This document shows positions 1 to 6,660 of a stretch of DNA of 8,159 bases, one piece after another. Each line of letters opens with the position of its first letter. Positions within the stretch are counted from its first letter, which is position 1. The translations under genes were made by a program, and so were the position numbers. This stretch comes from Spirochaetales bacterium Spiro_01 (GTDB lineage: Bacteria > Spirochaetota > Spirochaetia > Sphaerochaetales > Sphaerochaetaceae). The notes under the pieces are model-generated. The model saw only the letters and a list, made by a program, of their open reading frames with translations. It was not told the DNA's origin and searched no databases. The stretch is taken from contig LVBC01000045.1 of NCBI GenBank assembly GCA_001604265.1, positions 1-8,159 of the forward strand, in the 5' to 3' direction.

Positions 1-11
1 GAAAAGTAACA

Positions 12-974
12 CTATCTTTCAAGCAGACTTCCCTGTTTCCAGCCATTTTTCGACATCTCGTCTGCGATCATTGAAAGAATATCTCTCTTGTCCGGAAAAT
101 GGCGCGGATAGACAAGTCTTGCCTTCGTCGTCTCGCACATCAATCGCTCTACGATGCAGTCAGGATGCAGATGTGCAAGCATCAGGGATACATCCTCGAC
201 ATGGCGCCTTACAGAAGAGGGAGCGATGCACCCCTCTTCGAGGAACTCCCTCTCGAGCTCTGTGCGGTATGTGATGTGCAGATTGTGTATCTTCACAGCC
301 TCCACAGAGAGAGTGTTCAGCAGCCCGATGCCTTCAAGATAGGTACTTCTCGTATCGAAGGCAGGAAGGAGCAGAAGATGTGTGCAGACCTTGAGACCAT
401 GGCGATGGAGGCGCTCTATCGCCTCGATGTAGCACTCCCTGTCATGCCCCCTGTTGACTCTTTCAAGTGTCCTGTCGGATGCACTCTGAAGTCCTACTTC
501 GACCCATACCTCCCTCTCCGGTCCCTTGTAACCCGCAAGCAGTTCGCACACCTCATCGGACAGGAGGTCAGGCCTCGTCGAGACAACAAGCTCGCAGAAG
601 GGTCCAAGTGAGAGTGCATGGTCATAGATTCTCCTGAGCTTTTCTACAGGAGCGAAGGTATTGCTCCAGGATTGAAAGTACAGAGAGGCCCTCTTGGCCC
701 TGTAGCGGTAGCGGATGAACCTCTTTCCTCTCTCGATCTGCTCCTCTATGCTTTCAAGCCTTTTCAGAAGTGCACTCTCGGCCCTCTCTCCCGACTTCTC
801 CTCGCCTCTCTGATAGACAGCAACAGCTCCAGTGCCATCACAGTAGATGCAGCCTCCGCTCCTGTCCGGATTCCTGTTGGGACAAGAGAAGCCGGCATCC
901 ACACCTATTCTGTAGACGCTCTCGCCCCAGCGGGAGCGGAGATACTCACTGTGCGTATACCAGGGATAGCTCAT
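12..974 (-). CDS. TIGR01212/YhcC-family radical SAM protein
   Basis: A 320-residue iron-sulfur protein of the radical SAM superfamily, expected to cleave S-adenosylmethionine to a 5'-deoxyadenosyl radical in the cytoplasm; the substrate of this family is not settled. The cluster-binding cysteines are C31, C42 and C45, in the context CPNRNPDRSGGCIYC, the long-spaced motif typical of YhcC rather than the common CxxxCxxC. Other family marks follow in order: QSWSNTFAPVEKL (about 101-113), STRPDLL (132-138), WVEVGLQS (157-164), VKIHNLH (227-233) and a C-terminal ERL...KRDIL region. Length matches the family (about 310 residues). The region equivalent to the usual GLPGE motif reads LLLLPAFDT (200-208), which is degenerate. 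The ATG start overlaps the stop of the patatin gene as ATGA; only a weak AGG lies 11 bases upstream, so translation is probably coupled. It is the last gene of the def-fmt operon seen here; the 11 bases after its stop hold no visible terminator. Confidence 0.9.
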   Translation of the reverse strand: MSYPWYTHSEYLRSRWGESVYRIGVDAGFSCPNRNPDRSGGCIYCDGTGAVAVYQRGEEKSGERAESALLKRLESIEEQIERGKRFIRYRYRAKRASLYFQSWSNTFAPVEKLRRIYDHALSLGPFCELVVSTRPDLLSDEVCELLAGYKGPEREVWVEVGLQSASDRTLERVNRGHDRECYIEAIERLHRHGLKVCTHLLLLPAFDTRSTYLEGIGLLNTLSVEAVKIHNLHITYRTELEREFLEEGCIAPSSVRRHVEDVSLMLAHLHPDCIVERLMCETTKARLVYPRHFPDKRDILSMIADEMSKNGWKQGSLLER

Positions 975-3028
975 CTGAAACGGAGCCTGAGAGAGAGGTC
1001 GCCCTTCTGTGAAATTGCCATGGACAGGCCGTAGTAGCCAAAGCTTTTCCTGAAGCCAAGCTCGGTATAGAGGCCATATCTTACCTCCTCGAGATACTTG
1101 AAGAGGGCCATCTCGTCCTCACTTCCTGCAATATCGAAGCTCCTGTGCTCCTCTCCGATATTTATAAATGGACCAAGAGAGAAGCAGAGGCCATGCATGG
1201 ATGGGAAGGTGTGCTCGTATAGAAGCCTTGCAGATATGTAGTCCTTGTTCAGGATGCCGAAGTCATCCGAGAAGTAGGAGGATGAGAGCTCGAACGGAAA
1301 GCGCGAGAAGAAAAGAACACCGGAAAGATCGAGAGAGCTTCTGCTTCCAATTCTGAATCGCAGTCCCACATCTCCACGAACAAGATACATGGCCCTCTTT
1401 CGATAGCCCAATCTGTACTCGCCGCTCGCTCTGAATGAGAGGCCATACCTTTCAAGTGTATTCGTCTCCAGTATCCTTCCGTTGATGAAGGCGTATGGGA
1501 CGTAGAACTCCTCATCATCCCAGAGTCTCGTAGAGGAACCGACGTTCCTCTCCCTGCCGAGGTCGTAGTACTCGACCGCAGCGCCAGTATAGAGAACGAT
1601 GTCCCTAAAGACTCTTCCTCCATAGCGGAAGGCTGCTCCTGCGGCCAGATCCTCTGTCGGAATCCTATCGTAGAGATACCAGGTGCTGATTGCCGAAAAG
1701 CCGCCCACTCCGCCCCAGGCAGAGTACTCCATAGAAAAGTCCCTGAAGAAGGGCACTCTTATGCCGAGCATTCCCTTGAGATTCTGACCTGCACTCAGGC
1801 CTCCCACAAGATAGTGGCAGCTTCCAGAGAGCGAGAGCGTCGGACCATCCGATATTCCGAACGAGAGCTTTCTTTCGCCCGGTCGCCCTGGGACCGAGTG
1901 CACCGAGATGACACCATCGAGGAAGGAGTAGGCTATCTGGGAAAGTCCTTCCCAGCTCTTTATCGAAGAAAGGACCTCTCCTATCTCGATCGTCAGCTCC
2001 TCTGTGTACTCATGGCCTACGAATCTTCTGAAGAGTGGATAGTAGGACTGCAGGTCTGCAGGAAGCTCGATCCTGTCGATTCTCCTGTAGCCCTTCTCCA
2101 AGTAGGCTTCAGGTCTGCTTCCCCTATTTCCTACCCTGCTCTCTATCTCATCGAACAACTTCTGGTTCTCTCTTACGAATCGCTTTCCCGCATCCAGTAT
2201 CTCTCTCTCCTTTCCGAAGTCCAGTACAGTGAAGTCGGAAAGCTCGGGAATGAGTACATAGTCTGCATACTCGTACTCCCTGTTCGCATTGAGCTGTGTG
2301 TTGAGGATTATGAACTGGGTTATGGTCCCCTTCAGGCTCTCCGTGTCGAAGTCCAGTCTTGTGGATTCATTCACATCCACTGCAATTACGATATCGGCGC
2401 CAAGCTCCCTGGCCTTCTTCGCTGCCAGATTGCTGACCATGCCTCCGTCGGACAGATACCTTCCATCGGAGAGCGCATAGGGAGGAAAGCCTACAGGAAG
2501 TGAGATCGTGCCCCTGAGCGCATCGAAGAGCGAGCCCTTGGAAAGGACTACGCTCTCTCCTGAGAAGAAGTCCATCGATATCGCATAGAAGGGAATCGAA
2601 AGGTCTTTGAAGCTCTCATTCCTGCAGATTGCACTGTGTATCAGAGTATTGAGTCTGTCGTCATTCAGGATCGAATTCTGGTCTCCAATCGAATAGATAT
2701 TCTCGGGATAGAAGTCGTAGGCGGGCGTTATCCTTGATGAAAATGGCACACTCATGTCGAAGACTGCAGAGGTGACGTCAGTCTCGAGGATGTACCTCTC
2801 GAGCTCGCTTCCACTGTAGCCGCTTGCATAGAGGCCTCCCACAAGACCGCCCATGCTGGTGCCTATGACAAAATCCGGATAGATTCCCCTTCTCTCCAGC
2901 TCCTCGATCACTGCAATGTGCGCATAGCCCCTTGCTCCTCCACCTGAGAGGACGAGAGCGACCCGGTCAGCGGCTCCAAGGGCAAGCGATATGCAGAGAA
3001 TCAGAGTGGAAAGAAGTGCCTTTTTCAT
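971..3028 (-). CDS. Patatin-like phospholipase with POTRA and outer-membrane barrel (type Vd autotransporter-like)
   Basis: A 685-residue secreted lipid hydrolase joined to its own outer-membrane anchor. Residues 1-20 form a Sec signal peptide (MKKALL, then a hydrophobic run ending ALGAA). A patatin domain follows at about 23-230: oxyanion loop GGGARG (29-34), nucleophile S58 in GTSMG, the SLPVGFPP segment (176-183) and the catalytic aspartate D194 in DGG, so the Ser-Asp dyad is intact. Residues about 315-395 look like a single POTRA domain, and about 397-685 are rich in alternating aromatic and polar residues typical of beta strands, ending LSLRLRFR. This order matches the PlpD group of type Vd autotransporters, whose patatin domain is displayed or released at the surface and acts as phospholipase A1/lipase; surface display here is inferred. 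The ATG overlaps the fmt stop as ATGA, with AGGAT 10 bases upstream. The BamA-like fold of the C-terminus is a reading by eye; the patatin assignment is firm. Confidence 0.92.
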   Translation of the reverse strand: MKKALLSTLILCISLALGAADRVALVLSGGGARGYAHIAVIEELERRGIYPDFVIGTSMGGLVGGLYASGYSGSELERYILETDVTSAVFDMSVPFSSRITPAYDFYPENIYSIGDQNSILNDDRLNTLIHSAICRNESFKDLSIPFYAISMDFFSGESVVLSKGSLFDALRGTISLPVGFPPYALSDGRYLSDGGMVSNLAAKKARELGADIVIAVDVNESTRLDFDTESLKGTITQFIILNTQLNANREYEYADYVLIPELSDFTVLDFGKEREILDAGKRFVRENQKLFDEIESRVGNRGSRPEAYLEKGYRRIDRIELPADLQSYYPLFRRFVGHEYTEELTIEIGEVLSSIKSWEGLSQIAYSFLDGVISVHSVPGRPGERKLSFGISDGPTLSLSGSCHYLVGGLSAGQNLKGMLGIRVPFFRDFSMEYSAWGGVGGFSAISTWYLYDRIPTEDLAAGAAFRYGGRVFRDIVLYTGAAVEYYDLGRERNVGSSTRLWDDEEFYVPYAFINGRILETNTLERYGLSFRASGEYRLGYRKRAMYLVRGDVGLRFRIGSRSSLDLSGVLFFSRFPFELSSSYFSDDFGILNKDYISARLLYEHTFPSMHGLCFSLGPFINIGEEHRSFDIAGSEDEMALFKYLEEVRYGLYTELGFRKSFGYYGLSMAISQKGDLSLRLRFR

Positions 3029-3954
3029 CCGAGACGAGATCCTACTATCCCCTTGTTCCCATTGAGGAACGAAAGGCTGTCCATCTCCTTCTTTGTCGGC
3101 AGCTGGAGACGGTCGACATAGAGGTATCCAAGTCCTGTTGCGATCTTGAAGCCCCTCTTCTTCTCATGGCAGACGACGGTACCTGGGGCCTCTGTGCACG
3201 GTGTTTCATCGATATCGAATACAGATCCGGAAACAGAACAGAGGTATAGAGGAGTTCCATTGTAGCTGGTAACTGCCTTCGGCCATGGGTAGGTCGCACG
3301 AATCTGTGCATGCAGCTTTCCTGCGCCTTCTCTGAAGTCGATGAGGCCATCCTCCTTCCTTATGAAGTCGGCCCAGCTGCTCTCTCCCATCTGCTCTACC
3401 GTTTTCTTCTCTCCGTCGCTTGCGAAGACAGAGAGTGCGAGCTCGGGCACGAGGTGAGATACCCTCTCTTCAAGCGTCTCGCTGGTCTCTGTTCCATCGA
3501 GCTCGAACTCCTTCTGCAGGTAGAGTCTTCCCTCGTCACAGCGAAGTGCAATCTCCTGAAGAGAGACAGCAAAGCTCCTGTCTCCGTTTCTTATCGCATA
3601 GAAGAGCGGCGATGGTCCTCTGTACTTTGGAAGCGCAGAGGGGTGTATGTTGCATGTGAATGAGAAGAGAGAGAGGAACTTCGGCCCGAAGATCTTTCCA
3701 TAGCAGAAGGAGACGAGCGCATCGCACTCATGCTTTCCAACCTCCTCCCTTGCTGCAGATCCCAGGTGCTCTGGCTGCAGCACCGGAAGGCCGAGGCGCT
3801 CAGCTTCAACCTTCACAGGGGAGGGAATCAGCCCCTTTCCCCTCTTTCCTGGTGCATCCGGAGCTGTCAGGACAGCACCAACGAGCTCCTTCCCGGCCAG
3901 GGCCGTAAGGGTCGGGACTGCGATCTGACCTGTTGCTGCAAAGAGTATCCTCAC
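3025..3954 (-). CDS. fmt: Methionyl-tRNA formyltransferase
   Basis: Transfers a formyl group from 10-formyltetrahydrofolate to Met-tRNAfMet so that it can start translation. The 309-residue length is normal for the family. The N-terminal transferase domain begins MRILFAATGQIAVPTL and contains the loop KRGKGLIPSPVK (37-48) and the catalytic region CNIHPSALPKYRG (101-113) with N102 and H104. The third catalytic residue is D140 in CDEG, where many family members read LDTGD or LDEGD; here R142 follows. The C-terminal tRNA-binding domain includes ATYPWPKAVTSYNG. The start is GTG at 3954, chosen because it gives the family's usual N-terminus; AGAGG lies 8 bases upstream and the GTG overlaps the def stop as GTGA. 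It sits directly after def, the classic partner enzyme. Confidence 0.95.
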   Translation of the reverse strand: MRILFAATGQIAVPTLTALAGKELVGAVLTAPDAPGKRGKGLIPSPVKVEAERLGLPVLQPEHLGSAAREEVGKHECDALVSFCYGKIFGPKFLSLFSFTCNIHPSALPKYRGPSPLFYAIRNGDRSFAVSLQEIALRCDEGRLYLQKEFELDGTETSETLEERVSHLVPELALSVFASDGEKKTVEQMGESSWADFIRKEDGLIDFREGAGKLHAQIRATYPWPKAVTSYNGTPLYLCSVSGSVFDIDETPCTEAPGTVVCHEKKRGFKIATGLGYLYVDRLQLPTKKEMDSLSFLNGNKGIVGSRLG

Positions 3955-4472
3955 CTTCCTAACCTCTTCTTCTTTCCCTTGTTCCTGTTCTTTCTCTCGA
4001 AGAGACGGACCATCAGATCGTGCTCATCCTGATCGAGACGGTCGATGAACAGCTTTCCATAGAGGTGGTCGTTCTCATGCTGGATGACTCTGGAAAGCAG
4101 GCCATCTGCCTTGAGTGTGAAGGCCTTTCCATTCACATCCTGGGCGTGGATCACGATATGGAAGGGTCTCAGGACATCATGATAGACACCGGGTATTGAA
4201 AGACAGCCCTCCTCATAGTGCACCAGGTCTGGACTGGTCTCCAGTATCTCCGGATTGATGAATGCGATCCTCTCATCCTCTCCTCTGCGTGTATCGACTA
4301 CGAAGATTCTCTTGCTGACACCTACCTGAGGTGCGGCAAGGCCCACGCCTTCTGCCTCATCCATCGTCTCGAACATGGCATCGACAAGCATTTTCAGTGC
4401 GCTGTCGAATTCTGTTACCTTTGTCGTCGGTTCAGTGAGCACATCCTCACCAAGCTTGTATATTTCTAGCAT
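3951..4472 (-). CDS. def: Peptide deformylase
   Basis: Metalloenzyme that removes the N-formyl group from new polypeptides at the ribosome. All three family motifs are intact in this 173-residue protein: GVGLAAPQVG (42-51), EEGCLS (87-92, metal ligand C90) and QHENDHLYG (131-139, ligands H132 and H136, catalytic E133). The metal is probably Fe(II), as known for the family. The tail KNRNKGKKKR is strongly basic and may help ribosome contact, which is an inference. It is the first gene of a four-gene operon with fmt, the patatin gene and the radical SAM gene. The ATG at 4472 gives the normal family N-terminus (MLEIYKLGEDVL), yet the bases before it (GTTAAATTTATACC) contain no Shine-Dalgarno sequence; see the promoter entry for the possible leaderless start. 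Confidence 0.96.
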   Translation of the reverse strand: MLEIYKLGEDVLTEPTTKVTEFDSALKMLVDAMFETMDEAEGVGLAAPQVGVSKRIFVVDTRRGEDERIAFINPEILETSPDLVHYEEGCLSIPGVYHDVLRPFHIVIHAQDVNGKAFTLKADGLLSRVIQHENDHLYGKLFIDRLDQDEHDLMVRLFERKNRNKGKKKRLGR

Positions 4473-4507
4473 GGTATAAATTTAACAATAACAATGTGAT
4501 ATTTCAA
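4473..4507 (-). promoter_or_regulatory. Candidate sigma-70-type promoter of the def operon, possibly leaderless
   Basis: Read on the minus strand, TTGAAA (plus 4502-4507; five of six matches to TTGACA) is followed after 17 bases by TAAATT (plus 4479-4484; four of six matches to TATAAT). The expected transcription start, 7 bases past the end of the -10 box, falls on or next to the A of the def ATG at 4472. No purine-rich ribosome-binding site is present between the boxes and the ATG, which fits a leaderless mRNA. The match is by eye only; a weaker TTAAAT at spacing 16 is an alternative -10. Confidence 0.45.
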
Positions 4508-4532
4508 CATGAGGCGAATCTTTTAAAATATC
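4498..4532. repeat. Short inverted repeat in the divergent intergenic region
   Basis: GATATTT (4498-4504) and AAATATC (4526-4532) are perfect 7-base inverted arms with 21 bases between them; their centres are 28 bases apart, a little under three helical turns. They lie across both candidate promoters, so a shared operator is conceivable. The 87-base gap is AT-rich (24 G/C by hand count), which makes chance repeats of this length likely. Confidence 0.2.
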
Positions 4533-4549
4533 GGCAATAGTGATAAAAC
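4521..4549 (+). promoter_or_regulatory. Candidate extended -10 promoter of the permease-aminotransferase pair
   Basis: TGATAAAAC (4541-4549) reads as an extended -10 element (TG, one base, then TAAAAC with four of six consensus matches). A poor -35-like TTTTAA lies 17 bases upstream at 4521-4526. The start site would be near 4556-4557, only 3-4 bases before the ATG at 4560. TAAAAT at 4524-4529 is an alternative -10, which would give a leader of about 24 bases, again without a ribosome-binding site. Weak evidence. Confidence 0.3.
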
Positions 4550-4559
4550 GTTACCTATT

Positions 4560-5492
4560 ATGTTCCATACATTGATCAAGTGCATGATAGAGATTGCCAT
4601 AATGGTCGGCTTCGGCTATCTGATGAGAAAGAGGTTCGTCAGCGACAATACAGTGAAGGAGCTCTCGTCCATTCTCATAAACATAACCCTGCCCTGCAGC
4701 ATTCTTGCCTCCTCGGCCAGGGAGTTCTCAAGTGAAATCGGAAATGGAATCATCCTCTGCCTCCTGTGGAGTCTCTTCTACTACGCCTTCTTCCTGCTTG
4801 CAGCCTTCATATTCTTCCGTGCAATAGGAACAGATGAAAGAAGGAGAGGAATCGCAACGACCTCCTCTGTTTTCAGCAACTCCTCCTTCATAGGCTTCCC
4901 GATTTCAGAGACGCTCTACGGCTCCACAGGTCTGCAGTATGCGGTCGCGAACAACATGTTCTACACTCCGTTCATGTTCTCCTTCGGAATAAGACTCTTC
5001 TCACCGACCCGCCTTTCGGGAAAGGACTTCATAAAGAAGATGCTATCTCCTTCGATGGTCACCTCAATCCTGGGTATAGTCCTTTACTTTGCGCAGGTGA
5101 GATTTCCTGCAGTCATACACTCCTCGCTTTCATCGATAGGCAGCATGACAGTGCCGCTTTCGATGATGATAATCGGAGCCGGGCTCGTTGGTGCCGATAT
5201 CAAGGCGATATTCTCGGACCCTCTTGCCTATCTGGTCTGCTTTATCCGCCTTATCGTGGTCCCTCTCATCCTCGGCCTCATAATGTACCTCTTCAGGATG
5301 CCGATACTCGTGATAGATGTCTGCGTGCTCATCGCAGCGATCCCGGTCGGCTCCTTCAATGTAATTCTTCCGCGACAGTACGGTGGAAATGTAGAGTTCG
5401 CAAACAAAACGGTACTTCTGAGCATGGTCTTCTCACTTGTCACGATACCTTTTGTTCTGACTATAATTAACACACTATTCACAGGAGCCTGA
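4560..5492 (+). CDS. AEC (auxin efflux carrier) family permease
   Basis: A 310-residue integral membrane protein with about ten predicted hydrophobic segments (roughly 4-22, 35-52, 62-87, 98-118, 125-146, 163-180, 192-212, 222-244, 249-270, 283-306), matching the two-times-five-helix plan of AEC/BART transporters. Family marks are the broken-helix proline in NITLPCSIL (41-49), SNSSFIGFPI (106-115), VPLSMMIIGAGL (198-209) and IPVGSFNVILPRQYGG (261-276). Characterised bacterial members move malate, malonate or amino acids, but the substrate cannot be read from the sequence. The aminotransferase gene starts 4 bases after its stop, so the pair is probably co-transcribed and the substrate may be an amino or keto acid (inference). 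The ATG at 4560 gives a normal N-terminus for the family, but the preceding bases ACGTTACCTATT carry no Shine-Dalgarno sequence. Confidence 0.9.
   Translation: MFHTLIKCMIEIAIMVGFGYLMRKRFVSDNTVKELSSILINITLPCSILASSAREFSSEIGNGIILCLLWSLFYYAFFLLAAFIFFRAIGTDERRRGIATTSSVFSNSSFIGFPISETLYGSTGLQYAVANNMFYTPFMFSFGIRLFSPTRLSGKDFIKKMLSPSMVTSILGIVLYFAQVRFPAVIHSSLSSIGSMTVPLSMMIIGAGLVGADIKAIFSDPLAYLVCFIRLIVVPLILGLIMYLFRMPILVIDVCVLIAAIPVGSFNVILPRQYGGNVEFANKTVLLSMVFSLVTIPFVLTIINTLFTGA
5483..5487 (+). promoter_or_regulatory. Ribosome-binding site of the aminotransferase gene
   Basis: AGGAG lies 9 bases before the ATG at 5497 and inside the last codons of the permease gene. It fixes the aminotransferase start and contrasts with the permease and def, which have no such site. 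Confidence 0.8.
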
Positions 5493-5496
5493 AACA

Positions 5497-6660
5497 ATGC
5501 AGAACCTTTCAAGAAGAACCGAGAACTTCTCCGATTCCACTATCAGGAGGATGACCAGGATTGCAGCCGGATATGATGCGATAAACCTCTCCCAGGGCTT
5601 CCCGGACTTTCCACCACCGGCAGAGCTCATGCAGGCGATGGAGAGAGTATCCCACCAGCCAGAGTACCAGCAGTATGCAGTGCTCGCAGGCAGCCCGCTT
5701 CTTACAGCTGCTATTGCCAGAAAGTGCTCCCGCTTCATGGGAATCGACATCCCACAGGAGGATGTCACGATGACCTGCGGCTCCACTGAGGCCATGACCA
5801 GTGCAATAATGGCAATCACGGATATCGGTGATACAGTAGTTGTCTTCAACCCATACTATGAGAACTACATCGCAGAATCCCGCCTCTGTGGTGCAAAGGC
5901 ACTCTATGTCGACCTCAACAGGGATTCGACCTTCTCACTAGATGCAGAGAAGCTCGAGGATGCACTGAGGCAGCACCCGAAGGCCCTGATCCTCAACAAC
6001 CCCTCGAACCCCTGTGGCAAGGTATTCACATACGAGGAACTGAAGACGATCGCAGAGCTGGTAAGGAAGTATGACGTCTATGTAATCACTGACGAGACCT
6101 ATGAGCATATAGTCTACGCACCGAACAGACATACCTACTTTGCATCCCTACCAGGAATGTACGAGAGGACGATCTGCTGCTCCTCCCTCTCCAAGAGCTA
6201 CTCGATAACAGGCTGGCGCCTTGGCTACACGATTGCAAGGCCGGAGATAACGGACAGGATCAGGAAGGTGCACGACTTCTTCACGATCGGTGCATCCCAC
6301 CCACTTCAGGTCGCTGCAGTTACAGGCCTCGAGATGCCGCAGAGCTACTACGATGACCTGATCAGGAAGTACACAGCAAAGAGAGAGCTGCTCTGCTCCG
6401 GACTTGAGACACTTGGCCTCAATCCTATCTGGCCTCAGGGCTCATACTTTGTAATGTGCGATATCTCCAGCTTCGGCTACGAGAGCGACATGGACTTCTG
6501 TGTCGATATGATCGAGAAGGTCGGCGTTGCCGCTGTGCCATGCTCCATCTTCTACAACAGCCCGGAGAACAGATTCATCCGCTTCCACTTTGCAAAGCTG
6601 GACGAGACTCTCTATGCAGCACTCGACCGACTTGAGAGGATCAGGATACTAAAGAAGTGA
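5497..6660 (+). CDS. Class I/II PLP-dependent aminotransferase
   Basis: A 387-residue fold-type I aminotransferase of the aspartate aminotransferase superfamily, cytoplasmic. The N-terminus carries YDAINLSQGFPDFPPP (26-41), a form shared with the methionine/glutamine/kynurenine aminotransferase branch (YbdL-like). Cofactor residues are visible: CGSTEA (94-99) near the phosphate, Y120 in FNPYYENY, N171 in NNPSNPCGK, D199 and Y202 in TDETYE, the Schiff-base lysine K233 in SLSKSYSITGWRLGY, and R362 in RFIRFHFAK, which binds the substrate carboxylate. Nothing essential is missing. The exact substrates cannot be decided; aspartate, methionine or aromatic amino acids are all possible. It follows the AEC permease by 4 bases and has its own good ribosome-binding site. 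Its 3' end overlaps the 3' end of priA on the other strand by 12 bases. Confidence 0.93.
   Translation: MQNLSRRTENFSDSTIRRMTRIAAGYDAINLSQGFPDFPPPAELMQAMERVSHQPEYQQYAVLAGSPLLTAAIARKCSRFMGIDIPQEDVTMTCGSTEAMTSAIMAITDIGDTVVVFNPYYENYIAESRLCGAKALYVDLNRDSTFSLDAEKLEDALRQHPKALILNNPSNPCGKVFTYEELKTIAELVRKYDVYVITDETYEHIVYAPNRHTYFASLPGMYERTICCSSLSKSYSITGWRLGYTIARPEITDRIRKVHDFFTIGASHPLQVAAVTGLEMPQSYYDDLIRKYTAKRELLCSGLETLGLNPIWPQGSYFVMCDISSFGYESDMDFCVDMIEKVGVAAVPCSIFYNSPENRFIRFHFAKLDETLYAALDRLERIRILKK

Larger units (their letters stand above)
12..4472 (-). other. Four-gene operon def-fmt-patatin-radical SAM
   Basis: All four minus-strand genes overlap by exactly 4 bases at each junction: GTGA at 3951-3954, ATGA at 3025-3028 and ATGA at 971-974. 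No space remains for internal terminators, so one transcript starting near 4472 with coupled translation is the simplest reading. The def-fmt pairing is widespread in bacteria; the other two members are not standard partners. Confidence 0.85.

Noticed and set aside
99..611. A 170-codon plus-strand open frame antisense to the radical SAM gene
   Set aside because: No ribosome-binding site or family motif; a shadow of the real coding strand.
1814..2503. A 229-codon open frame on the plus strand inside the patatin gene
   Set aside because: It lies wholly antisense to a gene with clear motifs, has no recognisable domain, and is explained by the purine-rich codon use of the real gene, which leaves few stops on the other strand.
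2990..3028. LILC near residue 12 of the patatin protein as a lipoprotein lipobox
   Set aside because: The cysteine comes only eight residues after the positive charges, too early in the hydrophobic stretch, and a normal signal peptidase I site (ALGA before AD) follows.
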